This document shows positions 26,866 to 36,372 of a stretch of 64,000 bases of DNA, in pieces. The notes under the pieces are model-generated. The model was given only the letters and a program-made list of their open reading frames with translations, was not told the DNA's origin and did no database searches. Each line of letters begins with the position of its first letter. Position 1 is the first letter of the stretch. The position numbers were made by a program, and so were the translations under genes. The DNA is taken from assembly GCA_016714045.1 (NCBI GenBank), contig JADJNY010000006.1, forward strand, positions 310,001 to 374,000, in the 5' to 3' direction. Source of the DNA: Planctomycetota bacterium. Lineage in GTDB: Bacteria; Planctomycetota; UBA1135; GCA-002686595.

Positions 26866-29800
26866 TCACTTCCGCAACGCCGCTGCCTTCGCGCGATACG
26901 TAGCCGCCCGCTCCTCGTCGCCGCGCGCTTCGTACAGGAGGACGAGGTGGTCGAGCAGGAAGAGCTTGTTCACCGCCCAGAACTTCGGGTCCTCGCCGAT
27001 CGCGGCCCAGCCCGCGAGCAGGAGCGGCTCCGCCTCGTCGACGCGGCCCTGCCCGAGGAGCGCCGCGCCGACCTGCGCGCCCGTGTACGCGATCACCGGA
27101 TGCCCGGGGCGCAGCTTCTGCTCGTAGAGCGCGACGGCTTCGCGCAAGAGCGTCTCGGCCGCCGTCCAGTCCTTCACGTCGAGCAGCACGCTCGCGAGCT
27201 CGTCCCGCGCCGCGAGCGTGTTGCCGTTCGCGATCCCGAACTTGGCGATGCGGATGCGCACCACCTCCTCGGCGAGCGGGCGCGCGCCCGCCGCGTCGCC
27301 GCGCAGTCGCTTGACGCGCGCGAGGTCGAACATCACGTCCGCGACGTCCGGATGATCGGTCGCGAGCTCGGCGCGCCAGTTCTCGAGCGCTTCGGTGTAG
27401 AGCGTCTCCGCGGTCGCGAGGTCCCCTTCGTCGCGCGCGAGGGAGCCGAGCCGCCGGATGCTGTCGCCGATCGCCGCCGTGGCGTCGGGCAAGACCTTCC
27501 GGCGCATCGCGAGCGCTTCTTCGAACGCGGCGCGCGCCTCGGTCCGCCGTCCGGTGCCGGCCAGGACCGCACCCAGCGTCGTCAGCGCCGTCGCCGTGTC
27601 GCGATGGTCTCCGAGGGCCCGGCGGCGAAGCTGGAGCGCGCGCCGCGCGTCGACCTCGGCCTCCGCGGCGAGCCCGAGCTGGCTCTTCGTCGACGCGATG
27701 TCGTGCACGAGGTCCGCGACGTGCGGACTGTCCGGCTCGCACACGGCCTCGCGGATGCGCAACGCCTCCTCGAGGTCCGCGAGCGAGGCCTTCAGGTCGC
27801 GCATCGTGCTCCGGATGCTGGCGCGCCGGCGCAGGGCCGACGCAGCCTCGAACCGCGCTAGCGTGTCGCCGCTTTCGAGCTGCACGAGCGCGCGCTCGAC
27901 CTCCGCGAGGCTCGCGTCCAACTCGCCGTTCTGCTCGAGGTAGAACGCGAGCTTCAGCCCCATCCTCGCGTGGTCGAGGCTGTCCTCGGGCGCGAGCTCG
28001 CGGGCGATTTCGATCGCTTGGCGCGAAAGCTCGATCGCCTCGCCCGTCGCGCCCTGGTTGTAGCGCACCGCGGCGAGGTGCCCGAGCGCGCGCGCCTCCG
28101 CCTCGGAGCGCGAGAGCCCGGCGCGCTCGATCATCGCGCGCAGGGACGCGATGCGCGTCCCCGCCTCGTCGAACTTGCCGCGGGCGACCAACAGGTCCGC
28201 GAAGTCGAGCTCGAACCGGATGACGCGCTGCGGATCGTCGCCTGGGAGCTTGGGGAGCAGATCGAGCGCGACGCGGTACTGCCGCTCGGACTCGTCGTAC
28301 TTCCCGACGCCCTGGTACGTGTCGCCGAGCGTCGTGCGCAGCGCGAACTCCGTGCGCGGATCGGCGGCGAACTCGCCCTCGTCGAGCCGCCGGGTCGCGA
28401 CGTCGACGACGGAGCTGACCGGCACGTCCCGCGTCGCGTAGGCGAGCGGGTTCGCGCTGCGGAGCATGCCGGAGAGAAACCGCCCGACGGCCTCCGCGCG
28501 CCGCGCCGCCGACGCGGCGTCCTGTTCGCGCGTCTCGGCGAGCGCCTGCTGTTCGCGCGCGATGTTCTTCTGCCGCGTCGCTTCGGCGGCCTCGACGGAG
28601 GCGAGCGCCGCGTTTTCGTCCGCGATGCCCTTCTGCCACAGGCTCCCGCCGAGCCCGGCGACGAGGAACACGATCGCCGTGACACCCGCGGCGGAGAGCG
28701 GCTTGTTGCGCGCGACCCACTTCTTCAGCTCGACGACGGCGCCGGTCTGGTACGCGCGCACGACGCGGCCTTCGAGGAACGCGCGCAGGTCCTCGGCGAG
28801 GTCGAGCGTGTCCGAGTAGCGCGCGGACGCCTCGCGCGCCATTGCCTTCTCGCAGATGGCCTCGAGCTCGGCCGGCAGCTCGGAGGCCAACTCGCGGATC
28901 GGCTGCGGCGGGCCCGCGAGCACGGCCGAGAGCACTTCGCGGCCCGTCTGCCGCACGCCGGGCTTCGAGTACGGCGCGTCCCCGGCGAGCAGGTGATAGA
29001 GCATCGCGCCGATCGCGTAGACGTCGGAGCGCTGCGAGATCTCCTCGATCTTGCCGCGCGCCTGTTCGATCGGCATGTACGCGGGCGTACCGAGCACGTC
29101 GCCTTCCATCGTGACGAGCGAGGACTCCGAGCCGTCGTCGCGCGCTTCGTGCCGCGCCGTGCGCACGGCGTTCGCGCTTCGTGCGGCGCCCGCATCGACC
29201 TCCTGGCGCAGCCGCAGGTCGTGCGCATCGGGCCGCCCGAGGACGCGCGCGAGCCCCCAATCCATGACGTAGACCTCGCCGAAGCTGCCGACCATCACGT
29301 TCGCGGGCTTCAGGTCGCGGTGCACGACGCCCTTCGAGTGCGCGTACGCCATCGCCTCGCACACGCGCAGCAGGACGCCGAGCGCGCGCGTGCGCGTCCA
29401 GCCCTCCGCGCCGGTGCGCACGAGGTGCAGGATGTGGCCGAGGTCGCGCCCGTGGACGAGGCGCATCGTGAAGTAGACCTGGCCCTCGTTGTCGAGGCCG
29501 AGCTCGTGCACCGGCACGATGCAGGGGTGGTCGAGCTGCCCCGTGATCTGCGCCTCTTCGAGGAAGCGCGCGACGACGCGCCCGTCGACGGGCGGCGTCG
29601 CGTGGCTCGCGCGCTGGCCATCGCTGCCAAGCACGACCTTCATCGCCAGCTCGCGCCCGAAGTCCTCGTCCCAGACCTTCAGGATGGCTCCCATCCCGCC
29701 GCGCGCGATCTCGCCGCGCAATCGGTACCGCGCGCCTTTCGGACCTTGCGCCACGATGCGCCGGAAGAGCTCGCTCGACGCCGCGGAGCTCGAGTCGAGG

Positions 29801-30003
29801 AGCGAGCTCGCCGACGCGAGCGACGCCGGCACCGAGGTGACGCCGGCGGCGCGCAGACGCGCGAGCGCGCGCTCGTGCTCCGCGTGGAGCTCGCGGAGGC
29901 GCGCCGCGTGCGCGGGCTGTGCGCGACAGAACGCGTCGAGGTCCGCGCCCGGCCCTTGGCGCAGGAACTCGACGAAGAGCGGGTCGGGAGTGGTGTCGGA
30001 CAT
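26866..30003 (-). CDS. Membrane Ser/Thr protein kinase with extracytoplasmic TPR region
   Basis: 1045 residues from the ATG at 30003. Kinase domain about 92-412: glycine loop GEIARGGMGAIL, ATP Lys122 (AMKVV), catalytic HRDLKPANVM (228-237), metal motif DWGLAR (248-253). Between DWG and GTPAYMPIEQA there is an insertion of about 45 charged residues, and the usual A-P-E reads P-I-E. A membrane segment lies at about 437-456, then a charged helix (about 460-510). Residues about 540-1040 are tetratricopeptide repeats of NB-ARC-associated type (ALTTLGAVLAGTGRRTEARAAFEEAL). Such kinases are thought to sense through the TPR part and signal inside. No substrate gene is evident. Same strand as, and upstream of, the dehydratase gene. 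Confidence 0.9.
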   Translation of the reverse strand: MSDTTPDPLFVEFLRQGPGADLDAFCRAQPAHAARLRELHAEHERALARLRAAGVTSVPASLASASSLLDSSSAASSELFRRIVAQGPKGARYRLRGEIARGGMGAILKVWDEDFGRELAMKVVLGSDGQRASHATPPVDGRVVARFLEEAQITGQLDHPCIVPVHELGLDNEGQVYFTMRLVHGRDLGHILHLVRTGAEGWTRTRALGVLLRVCEAMAYAHSKGVVHRDLKPANVMVGSFGEVYVMDWGLARVLGRPDAHDLRLRQEVDAGAARSANAVRTARHEARDDGSESSLVTMEGDVLGTPAYMPIEQARGKIEEISQRSDVYAIGAMLYHLLAGDAPYSKPGVRQTGREVLSAVLAGPPQPIRELASELPAELEAICEKAMAREASARYSDTLDLAEDLRAFLEGRVVRAYQTGAVVELKKWVARNKPLSAAGVTAIVFLVAGLGGSLWQKGIADENAALASVEAAEATRQKNIAREQQALAETREQDAASAARRAEAVGRFLSGMLRSANPLAYATRDVPVSSVVDVATRRLDEGEFAADPRTEFALRTTLGDTYQGVGKYDESERQYRVALDLLPKLPGDDPQRVIRFELDFADLLVARGKFDEAGTRIASLRAMIERAGLSRSEAEARALGHLAAVRYNQGATGEAIELSRQAIEIARELAPEDSLDHARMGLKLAFYLEQNGELDASLAEVERALVQLESGDTLARFEAASALRRRASIRSTMRDLKASLADLEEALRIREAVCEPDSPHVADLVHDIASTKSQLGLAAEAEVDARRALQLRRRALGDHRDTATALTTLGAVLAGTGRRTEARAAFEEALAMRRKVLPDATAAIGDSIRRLGSLARDEGDLATAETLYTEALENWRAELATDHPDVADVMFDLARVKRLRGDAAGARPLAEEVVRIRIAKFGIANGNTLAARDELASVLLDVKDWTAAETLLREAVALYEQKLRPGHPVIAYTGAQVGAALLGQGRVDEAEPLLLAGWAAIGEDPKFWAVNKLFLLDHLVLLYEARGDEERAATYRAKAAALRK

Positions 30004-30386
30004 GTCGCTCGGACGGCGCGGTGGTCGGAGGATCGGGGCCGGGATTCTAGCGCGTGCTCTCAAACGAGTGACGCTTCCTGCTCGTTGACGCGCGCGCGAT
30101 GTCGAAGGGCGTCGTGCAACTCGACGACGTCGGCGTCGCCGCAACCTGGACGTGGAGCGCGAGTCGATCGCTCCTCCTCTTCGCGCGACCGGCACGCTCC
30201 GCGGCGCGCTCGCGCTCGAAGGACGCTCATCGCGGGCCAAAGTTGCGCGAATGTGCGTGGGGTGGCCGTCGTGCGCGTCGTACCGTGCGACTCGATTGGT
30301 TTCGGGGATCGATACCTCGTTCCGATCGTGGCCGCGGGGCTCCGTCGCGCGGCCGTGCTCTCGATCAATTTGCCCAAGGATCTGCC
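30004..30386. other. Divergent intergenic region, 383 bp, no gene seen
   Basis: Lies between the start of the kinase gene (minus) and the start of a secreted protein gene (plus), so it must hold both promoters. The stretch at about 30280-30390 is less GC-rich (for example GACTCGATTGGTTTCGGGG). I see no convincing ORF, hairpin or operator. Confidence 0.5.
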
Positions 30387-32909
30387 ATGACTCGGTGCTT
30401 CCACCCCACGTCCGTCCGCTGCGCTGGATGGAGTGGAGTCCTCGGAACGACCTTCCTCGCGTTGTCGACGACGACCTACGCCCAGTCGACGAACCCCAGC
30501 GACGCGAAGCCGGCCCCGCACGCGTTGCCCGCGATGCCGGACGTGAAGACACCGCATCCGGCGAATCCGGACGGCGCGGCCCTCCCGCTCGAAGCGCGGC
30601 CCGCGCGCACGACTCCGACGAGCCTCGCGACGAAGGACGTGCTCCAGGCCGCACTGCGTCACGCAGCGGAGCCGCGCGAGCTCACGAGCGTGCTCTTCGA
30701 TCGCACCTCCGACGGCGCGGTCTGGGTGCTCGGGCAGACGTACAAGGCGGAGTTCGACGCGCGCGGCGCGACCTACGTCCCGTTCTTCGGTTCCGACGCG
30801 CCGCGCAACTTCCCCGTCGCGATGAAACTCGAATCTGTGACCGTGGGCGGTGATGCGCTCGCCCTCGGCACGTCGGCGGTGAGTACGCTCACGAGCGCTC
30901 GCGTCGAACTCGACCGCGGCGGCGTGGTCGAGCGGTACGACGTCGGCCTCGCGAGCATCGAGCAGTCGTTCGTGTTCCAGTCCCTTCCCCGCATCGGCGA
31001 GCTCTCGGTGCAACTCGCCGTCGCGACCGAGCTCGAGCCGCGCGCGACGAGCGCCGGCATCGAGTTCGCGAACGACTACGGCTTCGTCCGCTACGGCAAG
31101 GCGACCGCATTCGACGCGAACGGCCGCACCCAGCCGCTGGTGACGACCTGGACCGGCGACGGGCTCCGGATCGACGTTCCCGCCGCGTTCCTCGCCGCGG
31201 CGCGCTTCCCGGTGACGATCGACCCCGTCATCGCGACCTTCTCGGTCGACGCGTCCACCGCCGTCGATACGCAGGCCGACATCGCGTTCGAAGAGACGAG
31301 CGCGCTCTTCGCCATCTCGTGGGAGCGCGTCTTCTCGGCGACCGACCACGACGTGTGGATCGAGGAGTGGACCGTCGGCGGCACGCCCGTGCTCTCGACG
31401 CGCGCCACGATCGACTTCACGACGACGAGCTGGGAGCACCCGCGCATCGCCGCGAACGCGCTCTCCGGCCAGTTCCTGGTCGTCGCGCAGTCCGGTGTGG
31501 CGCCCGCGCGCGTCATCAGCGGCCGAACGATGGAGTCGGAGTCGCCCTACGCGATGAGCGCCCAATTCCAGATCAGCGATGTCGAGTCCGGCGACAAGTC
31601 CGACCCCGACGTCGGCGGCGATCCCGTGCTCGTCGGGCCGACCTACTACTGCGTCGTCTGGACGCGCGACTTCGCGGCCGCGGACCGCGACGTCCACTCG
31701 CGGCTCGTGCAGACGAGCGGCACGCTGCTCGGCCTGAGCACGATCCTGATCGACAACTCCGGCGGCTCGTACGATGTCCACCCGAGCGTCTCGAAGAGCG
31801 ACGGCCCGGCTCCGTTCTCCAACCAGGACTGGAACGTGGCCTGGGAGCGCGAAGCCGGAGGCGCCGGCGGTGAGGGCGACATCCTGGGCGCGCAGGTCCA
31901 CTGGGACGGCACGATCACGACGCCGTCCTTCCTGATCTCGACGGGCCCTTCGAACGACGAAGCGCCTTCGGCCTCGCCCGGCATCGACTACGCGGGCGTG
32001 CGCAACTACCTCGTCACGTTCACGCGCGACTTCACGAGCGATCGCGACATCGAGTACGTCGTCCTCGCCGGCGCTTCGACCACGCTCGGCATCACGAACC
32101 TCTCCTCCCAGGAGAACAACGGCCTCCTCTTCCAGGATCAGGTCCAGCCCCAGTGCGAGGCGACGGACCAGTACTTCCACGTCGTCTACTCGGAGCAGTT
32201 CGGGGCCAGCACGACGGACTACGACGTCTATGCGACGAAGGTCTACTTCAACGGCGCGACGACCACGCTCGCCGAAGCCCACCTGAACCTCGCGTTCTCG
32301 TTCACGCGCGAGAGCAACCCTCAGATCGCGTCGCGACGCAGTGGCGGAGCTCTCAACTCGCCGGTGCTCGGCGTCGCTTGGGAGGACAGTGCGAACGGCG
32401 GGGACATCGAGGGTGCGACGACGACGAACCGCGCGAGCGGTCCGATCGTGAGCTTCTGCGCCGGTGACGGCTCGGCCGGAGTCCCGTGTCCGTGCGCGGC
32501 CGGCTCGCTTGGCAACGGCTGCCCCAACTCGGTCTTCCCCGGCGGCGCGAACCTGAGCGCGACCGGAAACGCGAGCGTCGCGAACGACACGCTCGTGCTG
32601 ATCGGCACGGGCATGCCGAACGCGAACGTCCTGTACTTCCAGGGCGAGTCGACGGTCGCTGCGTTCGTCATCGACGACGGCATCATGTGCACCGGCGCGC
32701 CGGTGATCCGGCTCGGGACGAAGCTGAACGCCGCGAACGCGTCGCAGTACCCGGTCGCGGGCGACCAGGCCGTCTCGATCCGCGGCTCGATCCCCGCCGC
32801 AGCCGGCGTGACGCGGATCTACCAGGCCTTCTACCGCAACGCCGCCAACTTCTGCACGCCCGCCACGTCGAACCGCACGAACGCGCTGAGCGTGCTGTGG
32901 CTCCCGTGA
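30387..32909 (+). CDS. Large secreted protein with Cys-rich C-terminal module
   Basis: 840 residues from the ATG at 30387 (AAGGA 7 nt upstream). Signal peptide at 1-33 (GVLGTTFLALSTTTYAQ). The middle (about 75-690) is beta-rich with repeated phrases of the type VVWTRDFAAADRDVHSRLV and YLVTFTRDFTSDRDIEYVV, suggesting a propeller of recurring blades; no catalytic motif is seen. The last about 150 residues form a separate module with paired cysteines (VSFCAGDGSAGVPCPCAAG, GNGCPNSVFPGGANLSATGN, GDQAVSIRGS, IYQAFYRNAANFC). From memory this module recurs on secreted proteins of some Planctomycetota; I could not check that. It may serve surface attachment or sorting. A hairpin follows 48 bp after the stop. 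Confidence 0.8.
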   Translation: MTRCFHPTSVRCAGWSGVLGTTFLALSTTTYAQSTNPSDAKPAPHALPAMPDVKTPHPANPDGAALPLEARPARTTPTSLATKDVLQAALRHAAEPRELTSVLFDRTSDGAVWVLGQTYKAEFDARGATYVPFFGSDAPRNFPVAMKLESVTVGGDALALGTSAVSTLTSARVELDRGGVVERYDVGLASIEQSFVFQSLPRIGELSVQLAVATELEPRATSAGIEFANDYGFVRYGKATAFDANGRTQPLVTTWTGDGLRIDVPAAFLAAARFPVTIDPVIATFSVDASTAVDTQADIAFEETSALFAISWERVFSATDHDVWIEEWTVGGTPVLSTRATIDFTTTSWEHPRIAANALSGQFLVVAQSGVAPARVISGRTMESESPYAMSAQFQISDVESGDKSDPDVGGDPVLVGPTYYCVVWTRDFAAADRDVHSRLVQTSGTLLGLSTILIDNSGGSYDVHPSVSKSDGPAPFSNQDWNVAWEREAGGAGGEGDILGAQVHWDGTITTPSFLISTGPSNDEAPSASPGIDYAGVRNYLVTFTRDFTSDRDIEYVVLAGASTTLGITNLSSQENNGLLFQDQVQPQCEATDQYFHVVYSEQFGASTTDYDVYATKVYFNGATTTLAEAHLNLAFSFTRESNPQIASRRSGGALNSPVLGVAWEDSANGGDIEGATTTNRASGPIVSFCAGDGSAGVPCPCAAGSLGNGCPNSVFPGGANLSATGNASVANDTLVLIGTGMPNANVLYFQGESTVAAFVIDDGIMCTGAPVIRLGTKLNAANASQYPVAGDQAVSIRGSIPAAAGVTRIYQAFYRNAANFCTPATSNRTNALSVLWLP

Positions 32910-32957
32910 TGCGCTAGACAACGTCTCGTCCCGGGACAAACCCGGGCGCGACACGAC

Positions 32958-32990
32958 GCGGCCCGCAGGAGTTCGACTCCGGCGGGCCGC
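32958..32990 (+). terminator. Hairpin after the secreted protein gene
   Basis: GCGGCCCGC pairs with GCGGGCCGC around an inner GGAG/CTCC helix closed by TTCGA. It lies 48 bp after the stop. There is no T-run, so it may be only a 3' end stabiliser. Confidence 0.45.
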
Positions 32991-33028
32991 GCTCGTTGGC
33001 GGGGAGCACGCGCAGAGCGCGTGTGGGG

Positions 33029-33120
33029 TCGAGGTGTGCGAGTCGAGGCGTGACCCGAGGCGTGTGTCGAGCCGCTTGTCGAGGCGTGACTCGAGGCACG
33101 TGTCGAGCTTCCGAATCGAG
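33029..33120 (+). repeat. 12-bp tandem repeat array
   Basis: TCGAG (once CCGAG) recurs at a strict 12-bp step from 33043 to 33107, with looser copies on each side. Units look like GTGACTCGAGGC and GTGTGTCGAGCC. It lies in the 349-bp gap before the SnoaL-like gene, together with the hairpin at 32958-32990; nothing else is seen in the gap. Confidence 0.65.
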
Positions 33121-33258
33121 CCCGGCCGGCATGCGCTGGAGCCGAACGCGTGCGAGGACGTCGTTGACGCGCGGTGCTCGACGCGCGAACGTGGTCGAGC
33201 GCGCGCGAGGACGTCTCCGACCGCGTCGACCCCACGACTCCCCCAGCACCGACCGCCG

Positions 33259-33654
33259 ATGACCACGAACCTCATCCTCGTCCAAAGCCTCTACGACGCC
33301 TTCGCGAAGGGCGACGTGCCCGCGTTCCTCGCGCAGCTCGACCCAGAGATCCGATGGAACGAAGCCGAGAGCTTCCCCTACTCGGACAGGAACCCGTACG
33401 TGGGCCCCGCCGCGATCGTGCAGGGCGTCTTCCAGCGCATCCTCACCGACTTCGAGGGCTTCCGCGTCGAGGTCGGCGAGCTCGCGGGCAGCGGCGACGT
33501 CGTGACGATGTTCGGCCGCTACAAGGGCCAGCACGCGAAGACGAAGAGGCCGCTCGACGTCCAGTGCGCGCACACGTGGTGGATCCGGAACGGCAAGGTC
33601 GTCCGCTTCCAGCAGATGGTCGACACGCTGCGCGTTTCGAAGACGATCGCGTGA
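33259..33654 (+). CDS. SnoaL/NTF2-like ketosteroid-isomerase-fold protein
   Basis: 131 residues, typical for a single NTF2-like domain. VQSLYDAFAKGDVPAFLAQL (8-27) is the first helix, DPEIRWNEAESFPY (28-41) the first strand, GPAAIVQGVFQRI the second helix, and VVTMFGRYKGQHAKTKRPLD with AHTWWIRNGKVVRFQQMVDT the closing sheet. This pattern fits the SnoaL-like group of uncharacterised proteins; enzyme activity cannot be assigned. No signal peptide, so cytoplasmic. It is flanked by unrelated genes and is probably transcribed alone. Confidence 0.85.
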   Translation: MTTNLILVQSLYDAFAKGDVPAFLAQLDPEIRWNEAESFPYSDRNPYVGPAAIVQGVFQRILTDFEGFRVEVGELAGSGDVVTMFGRYKGQHAKTKRPLDVQCAHTWWIRNGKVVRFQQMVDTLRVSKTIA

Positions 33655-33785
33655 GCGAAGCGGCACGCGGGACGTGGCGCGTCGTCCGTGCCCCGCGCTC
33701 GAACGCGCCGCGGGAGTGCCCGCTCGTCGCCCGTCCGCGCGCCACGGGCCGTTCGCGAGCGACGCGCGTGCGCCGCATCCGCCCG

Positions 33786-36197
33786 CTACTTGCGCTTCTT
33801 CGGCACCGGATTGAACCGCAGCAGCACGAACTTGCGCTCGTCCCGCTTCCACGGCACGCGCAAATCCGCCTTGCCCGCGAGCACCCAATTCGGGTGCTTC
33901 GCCTCGAGCGTCTTCGGCGGGTCGCGCAGCTCCACCTTCAAGTTGCCGTCCTTGCCGGTCTTCCCGACCGAGCGACCGTCGACGAACACCTCAACGCCTT
34001 CGATCACGCTCCGTCCGTCGCGTCGCACCGCGCGCACGACGTCGGCCCATCCGGGCTCGAGCGCGACCTCGAGCACGCGCCGGATCCGTCCGTCGACGTG
34101 TTCCTCGAGGGCGAACGCCTTCTCGTCGCCGCGCACGGAGCCGTAACCCGGCGCGTCGATGCGCCATCGGAACGTCCGCTCGAGCGGCACGCCGCGCTCG
34201 ATCGGCTCGCCCGACGCGGCGCGGCGCTCGCGGCTCGGGCCGTTCTGGAACTCGACCCACACGCGCAGCCCGTCGAGCACGAGCCCGTTGTCGCGGTCGC
34301 GCGCGCGCACGACGTAATCGCACGTCGCGACGTCGTCGCGCACGACGATCCGCACGTCCTCGCGCGGGGCCGTCACCTCCAGCGAGCGCGGCTCCCACTT
34401 GAGCCAGTCGTCCTTCTCGATGGAGAGCGTGAACGTGCCCGCGGGGAGCGCCGTGAACTCGAACCGGCCGACTTTCCGACCTTCCACGGTCGTCCAACGC
34501 ACGTCGGCTTCGAGCGCGGGGCCGCCGCGCGCGCCCGACTCGACGAGCCGCACGCGCGCCTTGGGCGTCGAACGCCCCGTCTCGGTGACGATCTCGCCGC
34601 GAATCGGCCCCGCGGGCGGCTTGAGGAGGAGCGCGAGCTCGACCGCGCTCGTCTCCCGCGCACGGATCACGACCGGCGCTTCGTTCGGCGCGTGCCGCAG
34701 CGTGCGCGCGCCCACGACGCCCTCGCCCGGCCGCACGAAGTCGAAGCGGAAACGTCCGTGCGCGTCCGTCGTCGTGTCGCGCCGCCGCTCGCGCGGCGCG
34801 TTCGCGGACCCCTCGCGCAGGAACACCTGCGCGCGCGGCACCGCGAGACCGTCCGCGTCGAGCACGACGCCCGCGATCGCGCCGTACGCTTCCACCTTCA
34901 ACGTCACCGGCGCCGCCTGCACGCCGCGCAGCGCGCCGACGTTCGTGTCCGCGCGCCACAGGCCGTCCGTCGAGCGCAGCTCGAGCCGCTCGGCGCGCTC
35001 GTAGCGCGGGTCGATCGGACCGAAGCGCACCCACGGCAGGCCGAACGCGTCGTCCGGCGCGGGCGGACGCAACGCCTCGCCGCCGACGCGGTCGCGCGCC
35101 TCCTCGCCCGTGACGAGCAGGTTGAGGCGCGCGGTGTCGAGCGTCAGGCGCCCCGCGTTCGCCGCGGCGGCCTCCGCGAGCGCGCGCTCGACCGCGCTCG
35201 ACGAGCGCGCGGACGCGTCGGAGGAGGAGGAAGCGTCGGCCGCGGTCCCAGCGCTCGAAGCCGTCGCGCTCGACGTCGTCGCGCTCGACGCGTTCGTGCT
35301 CGCCCGGTTCCCACTCGCGTCGCGAGCTCCCGCGCCGTTCGCACCCGCTTCGTTCGCACCGGCGGCGCGTGCGCCCGTTCCACTCTCGCCCGCGGCGTTG
35401 GCTCCCGCGGCGCTTGTCCCCGTGCGGTTCGCACCGACGCCGCTCGCGTCCGCGCCGGCTCCGTTCCCGTTCAGCCGATCCGCGCTCGCGCCGCCGGCCG
35501 CGCGCTCGCCCGGGCCCGCACGCTCGTTCGCGCTCGTCGCGTCCTCCGCCGCCGTCGTCAGCACGAGTTCGCCCTCGGGCTCGATGCGCACGAACCACGT
35601 CGGTCCGCTGGGCACGGCGAGCGCGAGCTCGCGCGCCGACGCGCTCGTCCCCGCGGTCGCGGAGCTCTCGAGCTCGTGCTCGATCTGGAGTGACGGAGCG
35701 GGCCGCTTGCGCTCGGGGTGGTCGAGCGGATCGATGCGGAGACGCCCCGCGAGGAAGCCCGTGCGGCTCTCGAAGCGCCCGGACGCGTCGGTCCACACGT
35801 CCTCCTGATGCGTGCGGTCGTGGACGCGCAGCAGGAAGCGCGGGAGCGGCTCCCCCGTCGCCTCGTCGACGAGCGCGCCGCGCACGTGCGCGCGCGGGCC
35901 CGCGGCGACCTCCGCTTCAGCCGCGGTGGGTTCGGCGCTGGCGAGCTCGGCGCGCTCGAAGGGCTCGTCCGCCGCGACGGGCTCGAGCGCATCGTCGCCG
36001 TCGAGCTCCGTCTCGCCGCTCTCGAGCACGGCGTGCTCCGCCGCGGGCTCGCGGTCCGCCGCGCTGGAGGAGCTCGCGAGCGCGGGGGGCTCTTCCTCCT
36101 CCGCCGGCGCCACGGGCGAGAACGTCCACAGCCACGCGGACAGCGCGGCCACGACGGCGAGCGCGACGGCGAGGAGGAGGACGTTCGTGCGGCGCAT
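33786..36197 (-). CDS. Membrane-anchored carboxypeptidase-regulatory-like domain protein
   Basis: 803 residues from the ATG at 36197. A single N-terminal membrane segment (VLLLAVALAVVAALSAWLW) is followed by an acidic Pro/Glu/Ala stretch, so the bulk lies outside the cytoplasm. CarboxypepD-regulatory-like beta-sandwich domains are visible at about 100-155 (RGALVDEATGEPLPRFLLRV), about 430-500 (AIAGVVLDADGLAVPRAQVF, then TTDAHGRFRFDFVRPG) and about 520-590 (GEIVTETGRSTPKARVRLVE). Between the first two is a low-complexity run (about 240-330) of Gly/Ala/Asn/Ser in five-residue steps. The C-terminus is very basic (PVPKKRK). Role unknown; such domains often bind sugar or protein partners. Confidence 0.78.
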   Translation of the reverse strand: MRRTNVLLLAVALAVVAALSAWLWTFSPVAPAEEEEPPALASSSSAADREPAAEHAVLESGETELDGDDALEPVAADEPFERAELASAEPTAAEAEVAAGPRAHVRGALVDEATGEPLPRFLLRVHDRTHQEDVWTDASGRFESRTGFLAGRLRIDPLDHPERKRPAPSLQIEHELESSATAGTSASARELALAVPSGPTWFVRIEPEGELVLTTAAEDATSANERAGPGERAAGGASADRLNGNGAGADASGVGANRTGTSAAGANAAGESGTGARAAGANEAGANGAGARDASGNRASTNASSATTSSATASSAGTAADASSSSDASARSSSAVERALAEAAAANAGRLTLDTARLNLLVTGEEARDRVGGEALRPPAPDDAFGLPWVRFGPIDPRYERAERLELRSTDGLWRADTNVGALRGVQAAPVTLKVEAYGAIAGVVLDADGLAVPRAQVFLREGSANAPRERRRDTTTDAHGRFRFDFVRPGEGVVGARTLRHAPNEAPVVIRARETSAVELALLLKPPAGPIRGEIVTETGRSTPKARVRLVESGARGGPALEADVRWTTVEGRKVGRFEFTALPAGTFTLSIEKDDWLKWEPRSLEVTAPREDVRIVVRDDVATCDYVVRARDRDNGLVLDGLRVWVEFQNGPSRERRAASGEPIERGVPLERTFRWRIDAPGYGSVRGDEKAFALEEHVDGRIRRVLEVALEPGWADVVRAVRRDGRSVIEGVEVFVDGRSVGKTGKDGNLKVELRDPPKTLEAKHPNWVLAGKADLRVPWKRDERKFVLLRFNPVPKKRK
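35287..35466 (-). repeat. 15-bp in-frame degenerate tandem repeat
   Basis: About twelve 15-bp units encode five-residue steps of the type A-G-A-N-x within the protein above; most units carry CGCACC or a near variant (plus-strand reading). The run behaves as a flexible linker. Divergence between units is high, so the expansion is not recent. Confidence 0.6.
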
Positions 36198-36372
36198 CAC
36201 GGGGTCCCAGGATAGCCGTCGCCCCCGCGGCGAGCGCGCCGACGCCGCGCACGGCCCGCAAGTCTCGCGCAATCCCGACCGCGCCGCGAGCCGGCGACGC
36301 ACACGGCGGAGCTCGCCGACGCCCCGCGCCACCGACGACGCTCGCACCCGTCGCGCGAGTAGACTCGAAGGG

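Noticed and set aside
32958..32990. tRNA-like GTTCGACTCC
   Set aside because: Only a T-arm-like phrase; no acceptor, D or anticodon arms can be folded around it.
33029..33120. Possible CRISPR array
   Set aside because: Repeat period is 12 bp with no spacers and no cas genes nearby.
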